Positions 53,341 through 63,134 of a stretch of DNA of 64,000 nt are shown here, piece after piece; positions within the stretch are counted from its first letter, which is position 1, and each line of letters starts with the position of its first letter. Made by a program: the position numbers and the translations under genes. Source of the DNA: Chryseobacterium potabilaquae. Its GTDB lineage: Bacteria > Bacteroidota > Bacteroidia > Flavobacteriales > Weeksellaceae. Location of the stretch: positions 1 through 64,000 of the forward strand of contig NZ_CACVBR010000017.1 in assembly GCF_902728265.1 (NCBI RefSeq), written 5' to 3'. The notes under the pieces were generated by a model. That model ran no database searches and was not told where the DNA came from. It saw only the letters and a list, made by a program, of their open reading frames with translations.

Positions 53341-54882
53341 TTAATAAGTCACTTCCTCATCAGAGGCTGCATCATCTATTTTATTTTCTTTTTTTGTAGG
53401 AGCATCTTCAGGCTTACCTTTTAAATAATCCGGTAAATTTAAGCCGGCCATATTAAAAAGATCATTCAAGGGAGGTACCGTTTTCATCATACCGGAAACA
53501 AAATTAGCTGTAGAACTGTTACCATCCTGCCCATTACCGCTATCCCAAACCGTTACTTTGTCTATTTTAATATTTTTAACCGCCTCAACTTGAGTTCTAA
53601 CCAATTCCGGCAATTTTTCTATAAGGAGCAACTGGAATGCCTTATTTGCATCACCTCCAGCCACTTTAACCACTTGATCATACCCTTCCGCTTGTTTGGT
53701 AAGTATTTCATAGAGCCCTTTAGCTTCTGCTTCCATTTTCGCAAATATAGCATCTGCCTCTCCTTTTGCCTGTAATCTGATTTTTTCAGCCTCCGCTTGT
53801 GCATCGATAATCGCTTTTTGTTTGGCAATTTCTGCCGGAACCACAATATTAGCCTGTTGAGTAGAGCGCTCTCTTTCTGCCCTTGCTGCTTCCGCTTTCT
53901 GCTCTGCAACATAAGATTCTTCTAACGCTCTTGCCGTTTGTACTTTTTCGGCTGCCGTTGCTAACCTTAATGCCTCTGCCTCTTTTTCTCTTCTTTCAGC
54001 ATCTGAGTTTGCAATGGTAATTTTTGCTTCGTTTTCTCCTTTAACAGCTAGTGAATTTGCCAAAGATGTTGCAATTCTAGATTCTTTTTCAGCTTCCGCC
54101 TTACCAATAGACTCATCTTTCATTGCTGAAGCAATACTCACTTCTTTATCTTTCTGGGTTATTGCAATTTTTACATCCCGATCCCTATTAGTCTCTGCAA
54201 TGACAACATCCTTTTCCCTATCAGCACTTGCTTTACCTGTCTCTCCAATTCTTTCTTGCTCAGCAACAGAAATTTTTGCTTCATTAATGGCTTTTGCAGC
54301 GGCTTCCTTACCAAGAGCTTCAATATAACCGGATTCATCTTTAATATCCGTAACATTTACGTTAATCAGTTTTAATCCAATCTTTTTTAATTCAGCATCT
54401 ACATTTTTAGAAATATTATCCAAAAATTTATCTCTATCTGAATTAATTTCTTCAATAGTCATGGTAGCAATCACCAAACGCAACTGTCCGAAAAGTATAT
54501 CTTTAGAAAGTTCCTGAATTTGTTCCTGCCCTAATCCCAATAATCTTTCAGCAGCATTTCCCATAGAGTCTGGCTCTGTAGAAATTGCGATGGTAAATCT
54601 ACAAGGTACATCTACACGAATATTTTGTTTTGATAATGCGTTAGTAAGGTTTGCCTCGATAGAAATCGGTTTAAGATCTAAATAGGCATAATCTTGAATA
54701 ACAGGCCATACAAAAGCTCCTCCTCCATGAATACATTTTGCAGAAGAACCTCCTGTTTTACCATATATTACCAATATTTTATCCGAAGGACATCTTTTGT
54801 ATCTTGAAATAAGAGCCAAAAACGTCACGAATAATAAGACTACAATAACGACTATAAGAATAAGTGTTCCGGGTACTGCCAT
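53341..54882 (-). CDS. Flotillin-like SPFH-domain protein
   Basis: 513 aa. N-terminal membrane helix (LILIVVIVVLLFVTFLALIS), SPFH domain (about 30-210), long Ala/Glu-rich coiled coil (about 215-400: KDKEVSIASAMKDES, AEALRLATAAEKVQTARALEE), then a C-terminal LLLIEKLPELVRTQVEAVKNIKID oligomerisation part. Bacterial flotillins gather in functional membrane microdomains. The gene follows the NfeD-like gene (30 nt), as in other NfeD-flotillin pairs. Confidence 0.9.
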   Translation of the reverse strand: MAVPGTLILIVVIVVLLFVTFLALISRYKRCPSDKILVIYGKTGGSSAKCIHGGGAFVWPVIQDYAYLDLKPISIEANLTNALSKQNIRVDVPCRFTIAISTEPDSMGNAAERLLGLGQEQIQELSKDILFGQLRLVIATMTIEEINSDRDKFLDNISKNVDAELKKIGLKLINVNVTDIKDESGYIEALGKEAAAKAINEAKISVAEQERIGETGKASADREKDVVIAETNRDRDVKIAITQKDKEVSIASAMKDESIGKAEAEKESRIATSLANSLAVKGENEAKITIANSDAERREKEAEALRLATAAEKVQTARALEESYVAEQKAEAARAERERSTQQANIVVPAEIAKQKAIIDAQAEAEKIRLQAKGEADAIFAKMEAEAKGLYEILTKQAEGYDQVVKVAGGDANKAFQLLLIEKLPELVRTQVEAVKNIKIDKVTVWDSGNGQDGNSSTANFVSGMMKTVPPLNDLFNMAGLNLPDYLKGKPEDAPTKKENKIDDAASDEEVTY

Positions 54883-54911
54883 AAATTAAAGAATAAATAT
54901 GTTATAATAAA

Positions 54912-55478
54912 TTAAATTTTAGCGACAACAAGTGTATTATCATAAATGTATATTACTCTCACCGAATGACCGGTAGCAATGTCCATATCTGATTCTGTCA
55001 TTGCCTGAAGTTCATGATGAGTTCCTTTCATCGAAATCAATATTTTTCCTTTTCCTTTCATATTTGCAGGGATGTTAAGATACACCTCTCCTACTGCTCC
55101 AATGAGATCATCTAGTTTGAAGGTATTATCTTCTGTTAGTTTTAAAATTTGAATAATAAGAAAGAAAAATATAAGTACAAACCCTACCCCTATTAGGCAT
55201 GCTATAAAAATTAATAACCCTTTACTTTCCATAGAATCATAAAAAGCAACCCCTGTCCACCCAAATCCCAGCAGAAAATTAATCAAGTTTCTTAAAGAGA
55301 ATAGTTGAAAAGGAGTCTCATGAGTAACTTCACTGTCAAAATCAACATCAAAATCGTCACCATAATCCCCTCCTATAAAAGTAAGAACGGTCTGGATTAA
55401 AAAAATTAAACTCGAAGCTAAGGCAATATACCAAAACCCTTGATGAAGTGGTTCTATATCTTGTAAAAATGAAAACAT
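54912..55478 (-). CDS. NfeD/YqiJ-like membrane protein paired with flotillin
   Basis: 188 aa. Three hydrophobic segments (about 15-35, 65-85, 90-115) and a C-terminal OB-like domain (LDDLIGAVGEVYLNIPANMKG, GKILISMKGTHHELQAMTE, GHSVRVIYIYDNTLVV) that resembles the NfeD soluble part. The acidic loop DYGDDFDVDFDSE lies outside the membrane. ATG at 55478 (MFSFLQDIEP) is preferred to one 18 nt upstream. It is expected to partner the flotillin. Confidence 0.83.
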   Translation of the reverse strand: MFSFLQDIEPLHQGFWYIALASSLIFLIQTVLTFIGGDYGDDFDVDFDSEVTHETPFQLFSLRNLINFLLGFGWTGVAFYDSMESKGLLIFIACLIGVGFVLIFFFLIIQILKLTEDNTFKLDDLIGAVGEVYLNIPANMKGKGKILISMKGTHHELQAMTESDMDIATGHSVRVIYIYDNTLVVAKI

Positions 55479-55670
55479 TCTTTGTGCTTTTCTCAAATAT
55501 AATCAAAAAATAATAATATATCAAGTATATATCATAAAAACTCATATGATTTTTTGGATTATACAAAATAAAAAAATCACTTATTAAAGAAAAAAACTAG
55601 TTTGCCTCATAGGCCAAATTGTTCCCATTGGAGGAAAAGTAGTACCTTAAATAGTCTATTATTTATAAAC

Positions 55671-55696
55671 AAAAAAAGCTTCTAACGAAGCTTTTT
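55671..55696 (-). terminator. Terminator of the AlkP-superfamily lipoprotein gene
   Basis: AAAAAGCTTC (55673-55682) and GAAGCTTTTT (55687-55696), 4-nt loop, perfect arms; AT-symmetric so it may act in both directions. Confidence 0.7.
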
Positions 55697-55744
55697 ATAC
55701 ATATAAAATTCAATTTTTATGGATCTATAAGGATCATTACTTAT

Positions 55745-56704
55745 TTATTTGAATATACTTTTTATTACTTTACCGTTACCATATTGTAGTGGAAACTGTA
55801 AAAGTTCTGCTATAGTACTTGGTACATCTATTTGTTCATAATCTCCTGTACTAATAACAGTATTTGTCTTAAAATCTGGTCCGATTGCAAAAAATTCAAT
55901 ATGTCTACATCCTGCACAGTTGTCACCGTGTTGAGAAAAGCCTTCTTCATTTCCATCTAAATGTCTTCCATGATCGTTAGAAACAATAAGTGTTGTTTTA
56001 TCCTTATATTGAGGTAATGATTGAATATAATCCCAAATTTCTTTAATAGAAGCATCCGTTCTTTTTATTGCTTGTAAATATCCATCCCAATTCTCAGCAT
56101 GCCCATTTACATCTACATCTTTCAGATTCATGACAATCATATTTGGACTGTATTTTTTCATTATTTTTTTAGCATTCAATACTGTAACAGCATCCTCTCT
56201 AAATCCAGAACCATTTCCATTAATACCACAGTCAACGCTTGGCTGGAACTTATTTTTCCATAGATCTAATTTACAATTGTTAAGCACTTCTAATTTATCT
56301 TTAGACATGATAAGCCAAGCTTTTGTTTTATCAACTCCTGTAAATTTCAGCCACTGTTGCATCATAGAAGGATATCCAGGTAGTTCTGTTCCATCATTTT
56401 TAATATTTTCATATACTCCGCTACATAAAGCACTATGTCCGGAATTTGTAAATGTTATCCCTTTATTTTTGAAATTGCTAATAAAAACCCCTTTCTTCAA
56501 AAGGTTCATTCTGTTGGGAATATTTTCTTGATTAGCAGATTCCCATGTTTCAGAAATACGAGGACCATCCACCACAAGTAATACCACATTTTTTGTTTGA
56601 TACTTATCTGGTGTGGTTGGAGAAGAAATATCTAAATCACTACTATTACAAGAGAATAATAAAAATAAAGACATTAAAGAAAGTAGTAATGCGTTTTTTG
56701 TCAT
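55745..56704 (-). CDS. Alkaline-phosphatase-superfamily lipoprotein (phosphodiesterase/sulfatase-like)
   Basis: 319 aa from ATG at 56704: signal MTKNALLLSLMSLFLLFSC with lipobox Cys19. AlkP-superfamily metal ligands are seen: LLVVDGPR, nucleophile region FTNSGHSALCSG, NLKDVDVNGHAENW, and SNDHGRHLDG plus SQHGDNCAGCRH. It differs from PafA in lacking its LKDR segment, so the substrate is different (a phosphodiester or phosphonate is possible). Single gene. Confidence 0.85.
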   Translation of the reverse strand: MTKNALLLSLMSLFLLFSCNSSDLDISSPTTPDKYQTKNVVLLVVDGPRISETWESANQENIPNRMNLLKKGVFISNFKNKGITFTNSGHSALCSGVYENIKNDGTELPGYPSMMQQWLKFTGVDKTKAWLIMSKDKLEVLNNCKLDLWKNKFQPSVDCGINGNGSGFREDAVTVLNAKKIMKKYSPNMIVMNLKDVDVNGHAENWDGYLQAIKRTDASIKEIWDYIQSLPQYKDKTTLIVSNDHGRHLDGNEEGFSQHGDNCAGCRHIEFFAIGPDFKTNTVISTGDYEQIDVPSTIAELLQFPLQYGNGKVIKSIFK

Positions 56705-56870
56705 AATAATTTTTTGGCTGCAAAAATACATTATTTATATATCACTTAAAAATGAATTATATTAATTTATGGTTCCAAATATTCTTGAGAAAAATATTTA
56801 CACTTAACATATTCATAATCAATTAATACCAACTAAAACATCCATTTATCATACTAGATACAGCCACAAA

Positions 56871-56900
56871 AAGGGCTGTCTTACTATAAAAACAGCCCTT
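56871..56900 (-). terminator. Terminator of the mrp-nifU operon
   Basis: Perfect AAGGGCTGT (56871-56879) and ACAGCCCTT (56892-56900) arms, past the nifU stop. Confidence 0.8.
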
Positions 56901-56923
56901 AAAAATATATTATTGAGATATTT

Positions 56924-57172
56924 TTACTCTATATTGATAACTTTTTCAATTTCCGGAGCATGTTGCTTAATTGTATTTTCCACTCCTAACTTTAGCGTAG
57001 AAAAGTTTAGAGAACAACCAGAACAATTTCCTAAAAGTTTTACAAAAACTTGATTATCCTTCACATCAATAAGCTCAATATCCCCCCCATCTTTATTCAA
57101 AAACGGACGAATGCTTTCTAGCGCTTCCATCACTCTTGTTACGATATCTTCGTGTGTTATATTTGTATTCAT
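56924..57172 (-). CDS. NifU-like Fe-S scaffold protein
   Basis: 82-aa NifU C-terminal (Nfu) domain: RPFLNKDGGDIELIDVKDN and the cluster-binding LLGNCSGCSLNFSTLKLGVE (Cys-x-x-Cys). Receives or carries [4Fe-4S] clusters. Follows the Mrp gene by 44 nt. Confidence 0.93.
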   Translation of the reverse strand: MNTNITHEDIVTRVMEALESIRPFLNKDGGDIELIDVKDNQVFVKLLGNCSGCSLNFSTLKLGVENTIKQHAPEIEKVINIE

Positions 57173-57216
57173 ATTTTTCAGTTCAATTCGGTTTTTTCAA
57201 GATATTTTGAAATTTA

Positions 57217-58323
57217 TTATTTTGCTTTAGGAGAACATCCTGCCATTGTAGAGATTTTCACGGCTTCCGTAGGAGGAAGATTTTTATTTCTTTCTACTAA
57301 ACTTTCAACCATTTTACGTGCCATCTCTGTATAAATTTCTGAAATTTTAGAATTTTCTTGTAAAGCGGCTGGTCTACCTACATCTCCTGCTTCTCTAATA
57401 CTTTGAATTAATGGTATTTCTCCAAGCACAGGAATCCCTAAATCTTCAGCCAAATATTGTGCTCCTTGATTTCCAAAAATGTAGTATTTATTATCCGGCA
57501 ATTCTTCAGGAGTAAAATAGGCCATATTTTCAATCAAACCAAGAACAGGAATATTAATACTTTCCATCTGGAACATCGCAATACCCTTTCTTACATCGGC
57601 TAGCGCAACATGTTGAGGCGTACTTACAATCACAGCACCTGTTACAGGCACTTCCTGAATAATCGACAAATGGATATCTCCTGTACCCGGAGGTAAATCA
57701 ATAAGTAAAAAATCCAGTTCTCCCCATGCTGCATCTCTGATCATTTGGTTCAATGCTTTTGATGCCATAGGACCTCTCCAAACCACCGCTTGATTAGCAC
57801 CCGAAAAATATCCTATCGACAACATTTTTACTCCATAATTTTCAATAGGCTTCATCATACTTTTGCCATCTACTTCTACAGAAATCGGTTTTTCACCTTC
57901 CGTATCAAACATAGTGGGAACAGAGGGACCATAGATATCAGCATCCAATAACCCTACTTTAAAACCCATCTTAGCTAAGGTGACTGCCATATTTGCAGAA
58001 ACTGTAGATTTACCAACGCCTCCTTTTCCAGAAGCTATAGCGATAATATTTTGAATTCCAGGAATTTGTTTTCCTTTGATCTGACTTTGCTGAATTTCAC
58101 TAGGTTCTGGAGATGCTATTTTAAGTTTTAAATGAATATCTTCTCCAAACTCACTTGTAAAGGCCTGCTTCATAGCTGCTTCCAACTTCTTTTTTTCATG
58201 CATTGCAGGTGAATGAGCCATCATATCAATATAAACATCATTCCCAACAATCTGAAGATTATTTACTAAATCATCAACCTCTATCTCTTTTAGGAAATTC
58301 TGAACCTTTTCTTTCGTCAACAT
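57217..58323 (-). CDS. apbC: Mrp/NBP35-type Fe-S carrier ATPase (ApbC)
   Basis: 368 aa. N-terminal MIP18-like domain (about 1-85: VQNFLKEIEVDDLVNN), then deviant Walker A ASGKGGVGKSTVSANMAVTL (about 96-115), LLDADIYGPSVP, and DFLLIDLPPGTGDIHLS. The C-terminal CxxC usual in Mrp is not visible; single Cys in MAGCSPKAK at the very end. Operates with the downstream NifU protein. Confidence 0.93.
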   Translation of the reverse strand: MLTKEKVQNFLKEIEVDDLVNNLQIVGNDVYIDMMAHSPAMHEKKKLEAAMKQAFTSEFGEDIHLKLKIASPEPSEIQQSQIKGKQIPGIQNIIAIASGKGGVGKSTVSANMAVTLAKMGFKVGLLDADIYGPSVPTMFDTEGEKPISVEVDGKSMMKPIENYGVKMLSIGYFSGANQAVVWRGPMASKALNQMIRDAAWGELDFLLIDLPPGTGDIHLSIIQEVPVTGAVIVSTPQHVALADVRKGIAMFQMESINIPVLGLIENMAYFTPEELPDNKYYIFGNQGAQYLAEDLGIPVLGEIPLIQSIREAGDVGRPAALQENSKISEIYTEMARKMVESLVERNKNLPPTEAVKISTMAGCSPKAK

Positions 58324-58450
58324 AAACTAAATAAATTGTTTACAAATTTACGGAATTTTTACCTATTTAGAATAATTAAAACTAATGATAGATATTTTCT
58401 TTTGTAAAAACAAATTTTATACTACTTTAGGGAAATTTTATTTTAAAAAA

Positions 58451-61252
58451 ATGAAAAAGGTACTGTTTGTTCTTTTAGGAATTATATACCATAATTTCTT
58501 TTCACAAAATTATACACAATACGTCAATCCATTTATAGGTACAGGAGGTCATGGACATACCTTCCCTGGTGCCATAGTCCCTTTTGGAATGATCCAACTT
58601 TCTCCAGATACTAGAATTGATGGAAGCTGGGATGGTTGTAGTGGCTATCACTATTCTGATTCTGTAATTTATGGTTTTTCACATACCCACCTCAATGGAA
58701 CAGGAGTTTCAGATTATGGAGACATTATGCTTATGCCTACTATGGGAAATCCTAGTTTGAACAACACCGAATATTCATCTCCCTTTTCTCATAAAAATGA
58801 AAAGGCTACAGCAGGATTCTATAGCGTAAAATTAGATAAGCATAATATTGATGTTCAATTAACTACGACAAAGAGAGTGGGATACCATGAATACACTTTC
58901 AATGAGGAAGGCAATGCTAATATTATCTTAGATTTAAACCACAGAGACAAACTCTTGGAAGGTGAAGTCAAAATAATTGATGATAAAACTATTGAAGTTT
59001 TTCGAAGAAGTGAAGCGTGGGCCACTAATCAATACCTATATGCAAGAATTGAATTTTCAAAACCTATGAAAATTTCTCAAAAAGAAATGAATGGAACTCA
59101 AAAAGACAATCTTCTGACAGGAACAAGACTTGCTGTAGCATTTTCAACCGTCGTTAAAAAAGGAGAAAAAATCAATGTAAAAGTTGCTATTTCACCAACG
59201 GGCTATCAAGGAACCGAAAAAAACATGTTGGCAGAAGGAAAATCAAATGATTTTGAAGCCATTAAAAGCCAAGCTATAACGGATTGGAATAAAGAACTAT
59301 CTAAAATTGAAGTCAAATCTGATGATAAAAATAAACTAACCGTTTTTTACACCGCTCTCTATCATGTTTTCACTCAACCTAATATTAATATGGATGTTGA
59401 TGGACAATACAGAGGCAGAGATAATAAGCTCTATACAGCTCAAGATTTTGAATATTATACTGTTTTCTCTCTTTGGGATACATTCAGAGCCGCTCATCCC
59501 TTAATGACTTTGATTGATAAAAAAAGAACTTCAGACTTTATTAATACCTTTATTAAACAATATGAACAGGGAGGAAAACTTCCGGTTTGGGAACTCGCGT
59601 CCAATGAAACAGAATGTATGATAGGCTATCACTCTGTTTCTGTCATTGCAGATGCTATGGCAAAAGGTATACAGGGTTTCGATTACCAAAAAGCATTTGA
59701 AGCTTCAAAAAATTCTGCGATGCTCAATATTTTCGGATTGAATGCTTACAAGCAAAATAATTATATAAGCATTGATGATGAACACGAAAGTGTTTCCAAA
59801 ACAGTAGAATATGCGTACGATGATTGGTGTATCGCACAAATGGCTAAAATGTTACATAAAAAAGAAGATTACCTATATTTCATGAAACGCTCTCAGAATT
59901 GGAAAAATCTTTATAATCCCACTAATGGATTTATTCAACCTCGAAAAAATGGCAACTGGTACGAACCCTTCGATCCTAGAGAAGTAAATAACAATTATAC
60001 TGAGGGTAATTCTTGGCATTATTCCTATTCCGTTCAACAAGATATTCCAGGATTGATTGCAGTGCATGGAGGGAAAGAAAAATTCGAACAATTCATTGAT
60101 GCAATTTTTGCTGCTCCTAATCAAACTACAGGAAGAGAGCAGGTGGACATTACAGGTTTAATGGGACAATATGCTCAAGGAAATGAACCGAGCCATCATA
60201 TTGCTTATTTGTATAATTATGTAGATAAACCGGAAAAAACTGATACAAAAATCAAGTATATTCTTGATCACTTTTATAAAAACACTCCAGATGGCTTGAT
60301 CGGAAACGAGGATTGTGGACAAATGAGTGCATGGTATATTCTAAGCTCTATGGGAATCTATTCTGTGACTCCTGGATTGCCTGAATGGCAAACTACCACT
60401 CCATATTTTGAGGAAATTAAGATTCATTTAGAAGATGGTACGACAAGAACTATTACAAAAAATACAAAAAGAGCAGAACTAGAAAAATTAGGTTTCGAAA
60501 ATATATACCCTTTAAAAGACTATAAATATGCAGAATTAATAGCGGCTCCTGTCATTACCGCCGACAGGCTCTTTGATTTTTCTACAAAAGTTCAAATAAC
60601 TCCTCTCAACTCAAATGATAAAATTTATTATGTAACTACAGATGAAAATGATAAGAATATCAGAAAGACCTTTAAAACATATAAAAATCCTTTTACAATT
60701 AATAAAACGACTCAGGTATCGGCTTATGCAGAAAGAAATGGCGAAAAAAGTTCAGTTACTGTAGCTCATTTTAATAGAAGGCCTAATTACTGGGATATCA
60801 CCGTAAATGCTAAAGTAAATTCTCAATATACTGCCGGTGGAAAATTGGCTTTGATTGATGGAATTCAGGGAACTGTGAATTGGAGAAAAGGAGAATGGCA
60901 AGGATATCAAGGGCAAAACTTTGAAGCTATTATTGATTTAAAATCTCCTCAAGAGTTCACGAAGCTCTCTTCCACTTACCTACAAGATAGTAAAGCATGG
61001 ATCTTAATGCCTCAAAAAGTAGAATATTATGCTTCAATAAATAATAAAGAGTATATTCTTTTAAAGACGGTTGATAATACTATTGATCCTAAAGATGAAA
61101 AGGTTCAAATTAAAGAATTTTCAACTGAAGTTCTTCCTACCGAGGCACGCTATGTAAAAATAAAAGCGTATTATTTTGGAAAACTCCCTGAATGGCATAT
61201 GGGCTCAGGTGGTGAATCTTATATCTTTATAGATGAAATAAGTATAAAATAA
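58451..61252 (+). CDS. GH92 family alpha-mannosidase
   Basis: 933 aa with signal peptide (MKKVLFVLLGIIYHNFFSQ). N-terminal YVNPFIGTGGHGHTFPGAIV, SPDTRIDGSWDGCSGYHYSD, GFSHTHLNGTGVSDYGDI; (alpha/alpha)6 barrel with YTVFSLWDTFRAAHPLMTLI, AEGNSWHYSYSVQQD-like EGNSWHYSYSVQQDIPGLI, GNEPSHHIAYLYNY and GNEDCGQMSAWYILSSMGIY, the calcium-dependent exo-alpha-mannosidase signature. A C-terminal discoidin-like (F5/8 type C) domain follows (ALIDGIQGTVNWRKGEWQGY). The ATG at 58451 opens the signal peptide; the longer frame adds 22 residues with no rationale. Not accompanied by SusC/D. Confidence 0.93.
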   Translation: MKKVLFVLLGIIYHNFFSQNYTQYVNPFIGTGGHGHTFPGAIVPFGMIQLSPDTRIDGSWDGCSGYHYSDSVIYGFSHTHLNGTGVSDYGDIMLMPTMGNPSLNNTEYSSPFSHKNEKATAGFYSVKLDKHNIDVQLTTTKRVGYHEYTFNEEGNANIILDLNHRDKLLEGEVKIIDDKTIEVFRRSEAWATNQYLYARIEFSKPMKISQKEMNGTQKDNLLTGTRLAVAFSTVVKKGEKINVKVAISPTGYQGTEKNMLAEGKSNDFEAIKSQAITDWNKELSKIEVKSDDKNKLTVFYTALYHVFTQPNINMDVDGQYRGRDNKLYTAQDFEYYTVFSLWDTFRAAHPLMTLIDKKRTSDFINTFIKQYEQGGKLPVWELASNETECMIGYHSVSVIADAMAKGIQGFDYQKAFEASKNSAMLNIFGLNAYKQNNYISIDDEHESVSKTVEYAYDDWCIAQMAKMLHKKEDYLYFMKRSQNWKNLYNPTNGFIQPRKNGNWYEPFDPREVNNNYTEGNSWHYSYSVQQDIPGLIAVHGGKEKFEQFIDAIFAAPNQTTGREQVDITGLMGQYAQGNEPSHHIAYLYNYVDKPEKTDTKIKYILDHFYKNTPDGLIGNEDCGQMSAWYILSSMGIYSVTPGLPEWQTTTPYFEEIKIHLEDGTTRTITKNTKRAELEKLGFENIYPLKDYKYAELIAAPVITADRLFDFSTKVQITPLNSNDKIYYVTTDENDKNIRKTFKTYKNPFTINKTTQVSAYAERNGEKSSVTVAHFNRRPNYWDITVNAKVNSQYTAGGKLALIDGIQGTVNWRKGEWQGYQGQNFEAIIDLKSPQEFTKLSSTYLQDSKAWILMPQKVEYYASINNKEYILLKTVDNTIDPKDEKVQIKEFSTEVLPTEARYVKIKAYYFGKLPEWHMGSGGESYIFIDEISIK

Positions 61253-61262
61253 ATAGCTAAAT

Positions 61263-61317
61263 ATGCTATAATATAAACATCTCTTTAATAATTAAAGAGA
61301 TGTTTATATTATAGCAT
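61263..61317 (+). terminator. 55-bp perfect palindrome after the GH92 gene
   Basis: 27-bp arms (61263-61289, 61291-61317; outer ends ATGCTATAATATAAAC/GTTTATATTATAGCAT) with a single-nt centre (A at 61290). Very AT-rich and without an obvious T run, so a bidirectional hairpin terminator is likely. Could also be a binding site. Confidence 0.6.
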
Positions 61318-61391
61318 GACTATTATTTAAGTATGGGTATGATAATTTTTCCAAAAATATTTAATAAATTAAACATGCTTAATTTATCGAA

Positions 61392-61829
61392 TTACTTAAC
61401 TTTCAATTTATCAATAACATTCAGGAGAGACTGATTGTTTTTAGCCGTATTATAAAATAAAGGCAACTTTTCTAAAAGGGTAAAATATGAGCTATTTTTA
61501 CTTTCCTCAATCTTCTCCGATATGTCACTTTGTAAGTAATCTAGATGAGCTTCATTATAAGCCCAAAAAGTTTCATTTTTAAAAGGGTAAATATACCATA
61601 AATCAGCATCAAAGTAATCCATTGCAGCTGTTTGATACCCTCCATTAATCTTCACTCTAGTATCTGTAATTTTGTTATATCCACACTGGGAACAAAATAA
61701 CTTTGCCGTTTTATCTTCATTATTAACAGTGGCTAATGCTTTTTTATTACATGAAGGACAATACACTGCCACTTCATTTTGAAATTCTTTAAGATGCTCA
61801 CTCTCATTTCTAAAACGATTAGATTCCAT
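61392..61829 (-). CDS. Zinc-ribbon protein of unknown function
   Basis: 145 aa. N-terminal zinc ribbon CPSCNKKALATVNN and LFCSQCGYNK (about 24-53, Cys-x2-Cys spaced by 19). The rest (DADLWYIYPFKNETFWAYNE) is aromatic rich and helical with no known motif. ATG at 61829 is favoured over 61841. Single gene with a long upstream region. Confidence 0.75.
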   Translation of the reverse strand: MESNRFRNESEHLKEFQNEVAVYCPSCNKKALATVNNEDKTAKLFCSQCGYNKITDTRVKINGGYQTAAMDYFDADLWYIYPFKNETFWAYNEAHLDYLQSDISEKIEESKNSSYFTLLEKLPLFYNTAKNNQSLLNVIDKLKVK

Positions 61830-61841
61830 AATAATTATCAT

Positions 61842-62390
61842 TTATATTTTTATTCCTACTCAACTCTTCAAAGTAGTATTAAATAGAGTACTTTATAGAG
61901 CCGAAAACCCTTGTATTAAAAAACTATCCCATCCATCTTATCAGATCCATTGTAAATTTATTTTTCACACTGAATAATAATTAGATAGAGCTATAACATG
62001 ACATACCATTGGTGTGCCATTTAATAGAAAATTTCGTTTTTTCTATCATTTTTTTTAAAATAATAACAATTTGAATGATAGTATTTGTAGTTAAACATTG
62101 TAGAATATTCTATTAATAATTATAGTATTTACATGAATTAGAAGTCGTATATAATATCCCAAAAAATTGTTTTTTTAATTCTATTTACTATAGTCCTATA
62201 AATATAATAATGTCCTTCTTTTTACATCCAAATTAGTAGGATTCCTTATGGTAAAAAATAAAAAAGTGTCAAAATAAATAAGTCCCTAAAAAAATGAAAT
62301 ATAATAGTTTACCAAGTTAAAGCATAAAAAAATCCAATAATATACTTTAATATATTATTGGATTTTTACCATCATTATTAATCTATAACT
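61842..62390. other. Intergenic region between zinc-ribbon gene and dioxygenase
   Basis: 549 nt of low-complexity AT-rich DNA. Contains a terminator (62328-62367) for the dioxygenase operon and an inverted repeat CTATCATT/AATGATAG (62043-62050, 62074-62081). The zinc-ribbon gene promoter must be here. No frame or RNA gene that I can support. Confidence 0.55.
62328..62367 (-). terminator. Terminator of the symporter-dioxygenase operon
   Basis: Perfect 17-bp arms: 62328-62344 (AAAAATCCAATAATATA) and 62351-62367, 6-nt loop, just past the dioxygenase stop. Confidence 0.8.
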
Positions 62391-63131
62391 CTAGATATTA
62401 TGAGTAAAAACATTCATTTTTTCAGCCCAACAAAGCGGGCTTTGTAATTGAACATCTGAAAACTCAATGTGGATCACTCTCCTCTTTTTCCCATTAAAAG
62501 TTCTATTTGAACCATGAAAAATAAGAGGTTTCATTATCATAATTCCTCCTCTTTTAACCTTACCTATTTCTTCCGTTTCTCTATTCCAATCCATTTCTTC
62601 CGTTCTATAAATTCCTCTCCTATGAGATTTAGGAATAACTTTTAGAGCTCCGTTATTTTCATCAGTATCATCAAGGTGAATTCTTATTGTATAGATATTT
62701 TCTAGAATATCTAAGGGAGGCTGAACCCCAAATTGATCCTGTTTTGTTGTCCAAGGTCCAAAACCAGATACAATTTCTTTTTTATCTACAGAAATTGTCA
62801 AATCTTGATGATATGCTACATACCAATTAGATGTTTCCAGTTTATCAAAATAAATACTTTTTACTACAAAATATTGATTTCCAAAAACTCCTTTGATAAC
62901 TTCTTTAATCTTTTCATTAAAAATCAAATCTTTAATTTCGGGAATCTCTTTTAAAAATTGTCTTATTGCAAATAAATCTGTCGATTTTCTGAAAATAGGT
63001 TTTGATGTATCTATATTTTCAACCACTTTTATTATTTTTGCCACCTCATTTTCGGAAAAAATTCCATTAATAACAGTGAACCCATTCTCAAGAATAGCTT
63101 CTTTGTGCTCATACAAATTCATGTTTAGCAT
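62391..63131 (-). CDS. Phytanoyl-CoA dioxygenase (PhyH)-family Fe(II)/2-oxoglutarate oxygenase
   Basis: 246 aa. Cupin with iron ligands in VAYHQDLTI (His-x-Asp, about 109) and LIFHGSNRTFNGKKRRVIHI (His about 208, Arg for 2-oxoglutarate). GALKVIPKSHRRG is the other characteristic strand. The substrate is unknown; relatives hydroxylate amino acids or lipids. It starts 3 nt after the symporter stop, so the two are one operon and a dicarboxylate/amino acid imported by the symporter could be the substrate or the 2-oxoglutarate source. Confidence 0.88.
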   Translation of the reverse strand: MLNMNLYEHKEAILENGFTVINGIFSENEVAKIIKVVENIDTSKPIFRKSTDLFAIRQFLKEIPEIKDLIFNEKIKEVIKGVFGNQYFVVKSIYFDKLETSNWYVAYHQDLTISVDKKEIVSGFGPWTTKQDQFGVQPPLDILENIYTIRIHLDDTDENNGALKVIPKSHRRGIYRTEEMDWNRETEEIGKVKRGGIMIMKPLIFHGSNRTFNGKKRRVIHIEFSDVQLQSPLCWAEKMNVFTHNI

Positions 63132-63134
63132 TCT

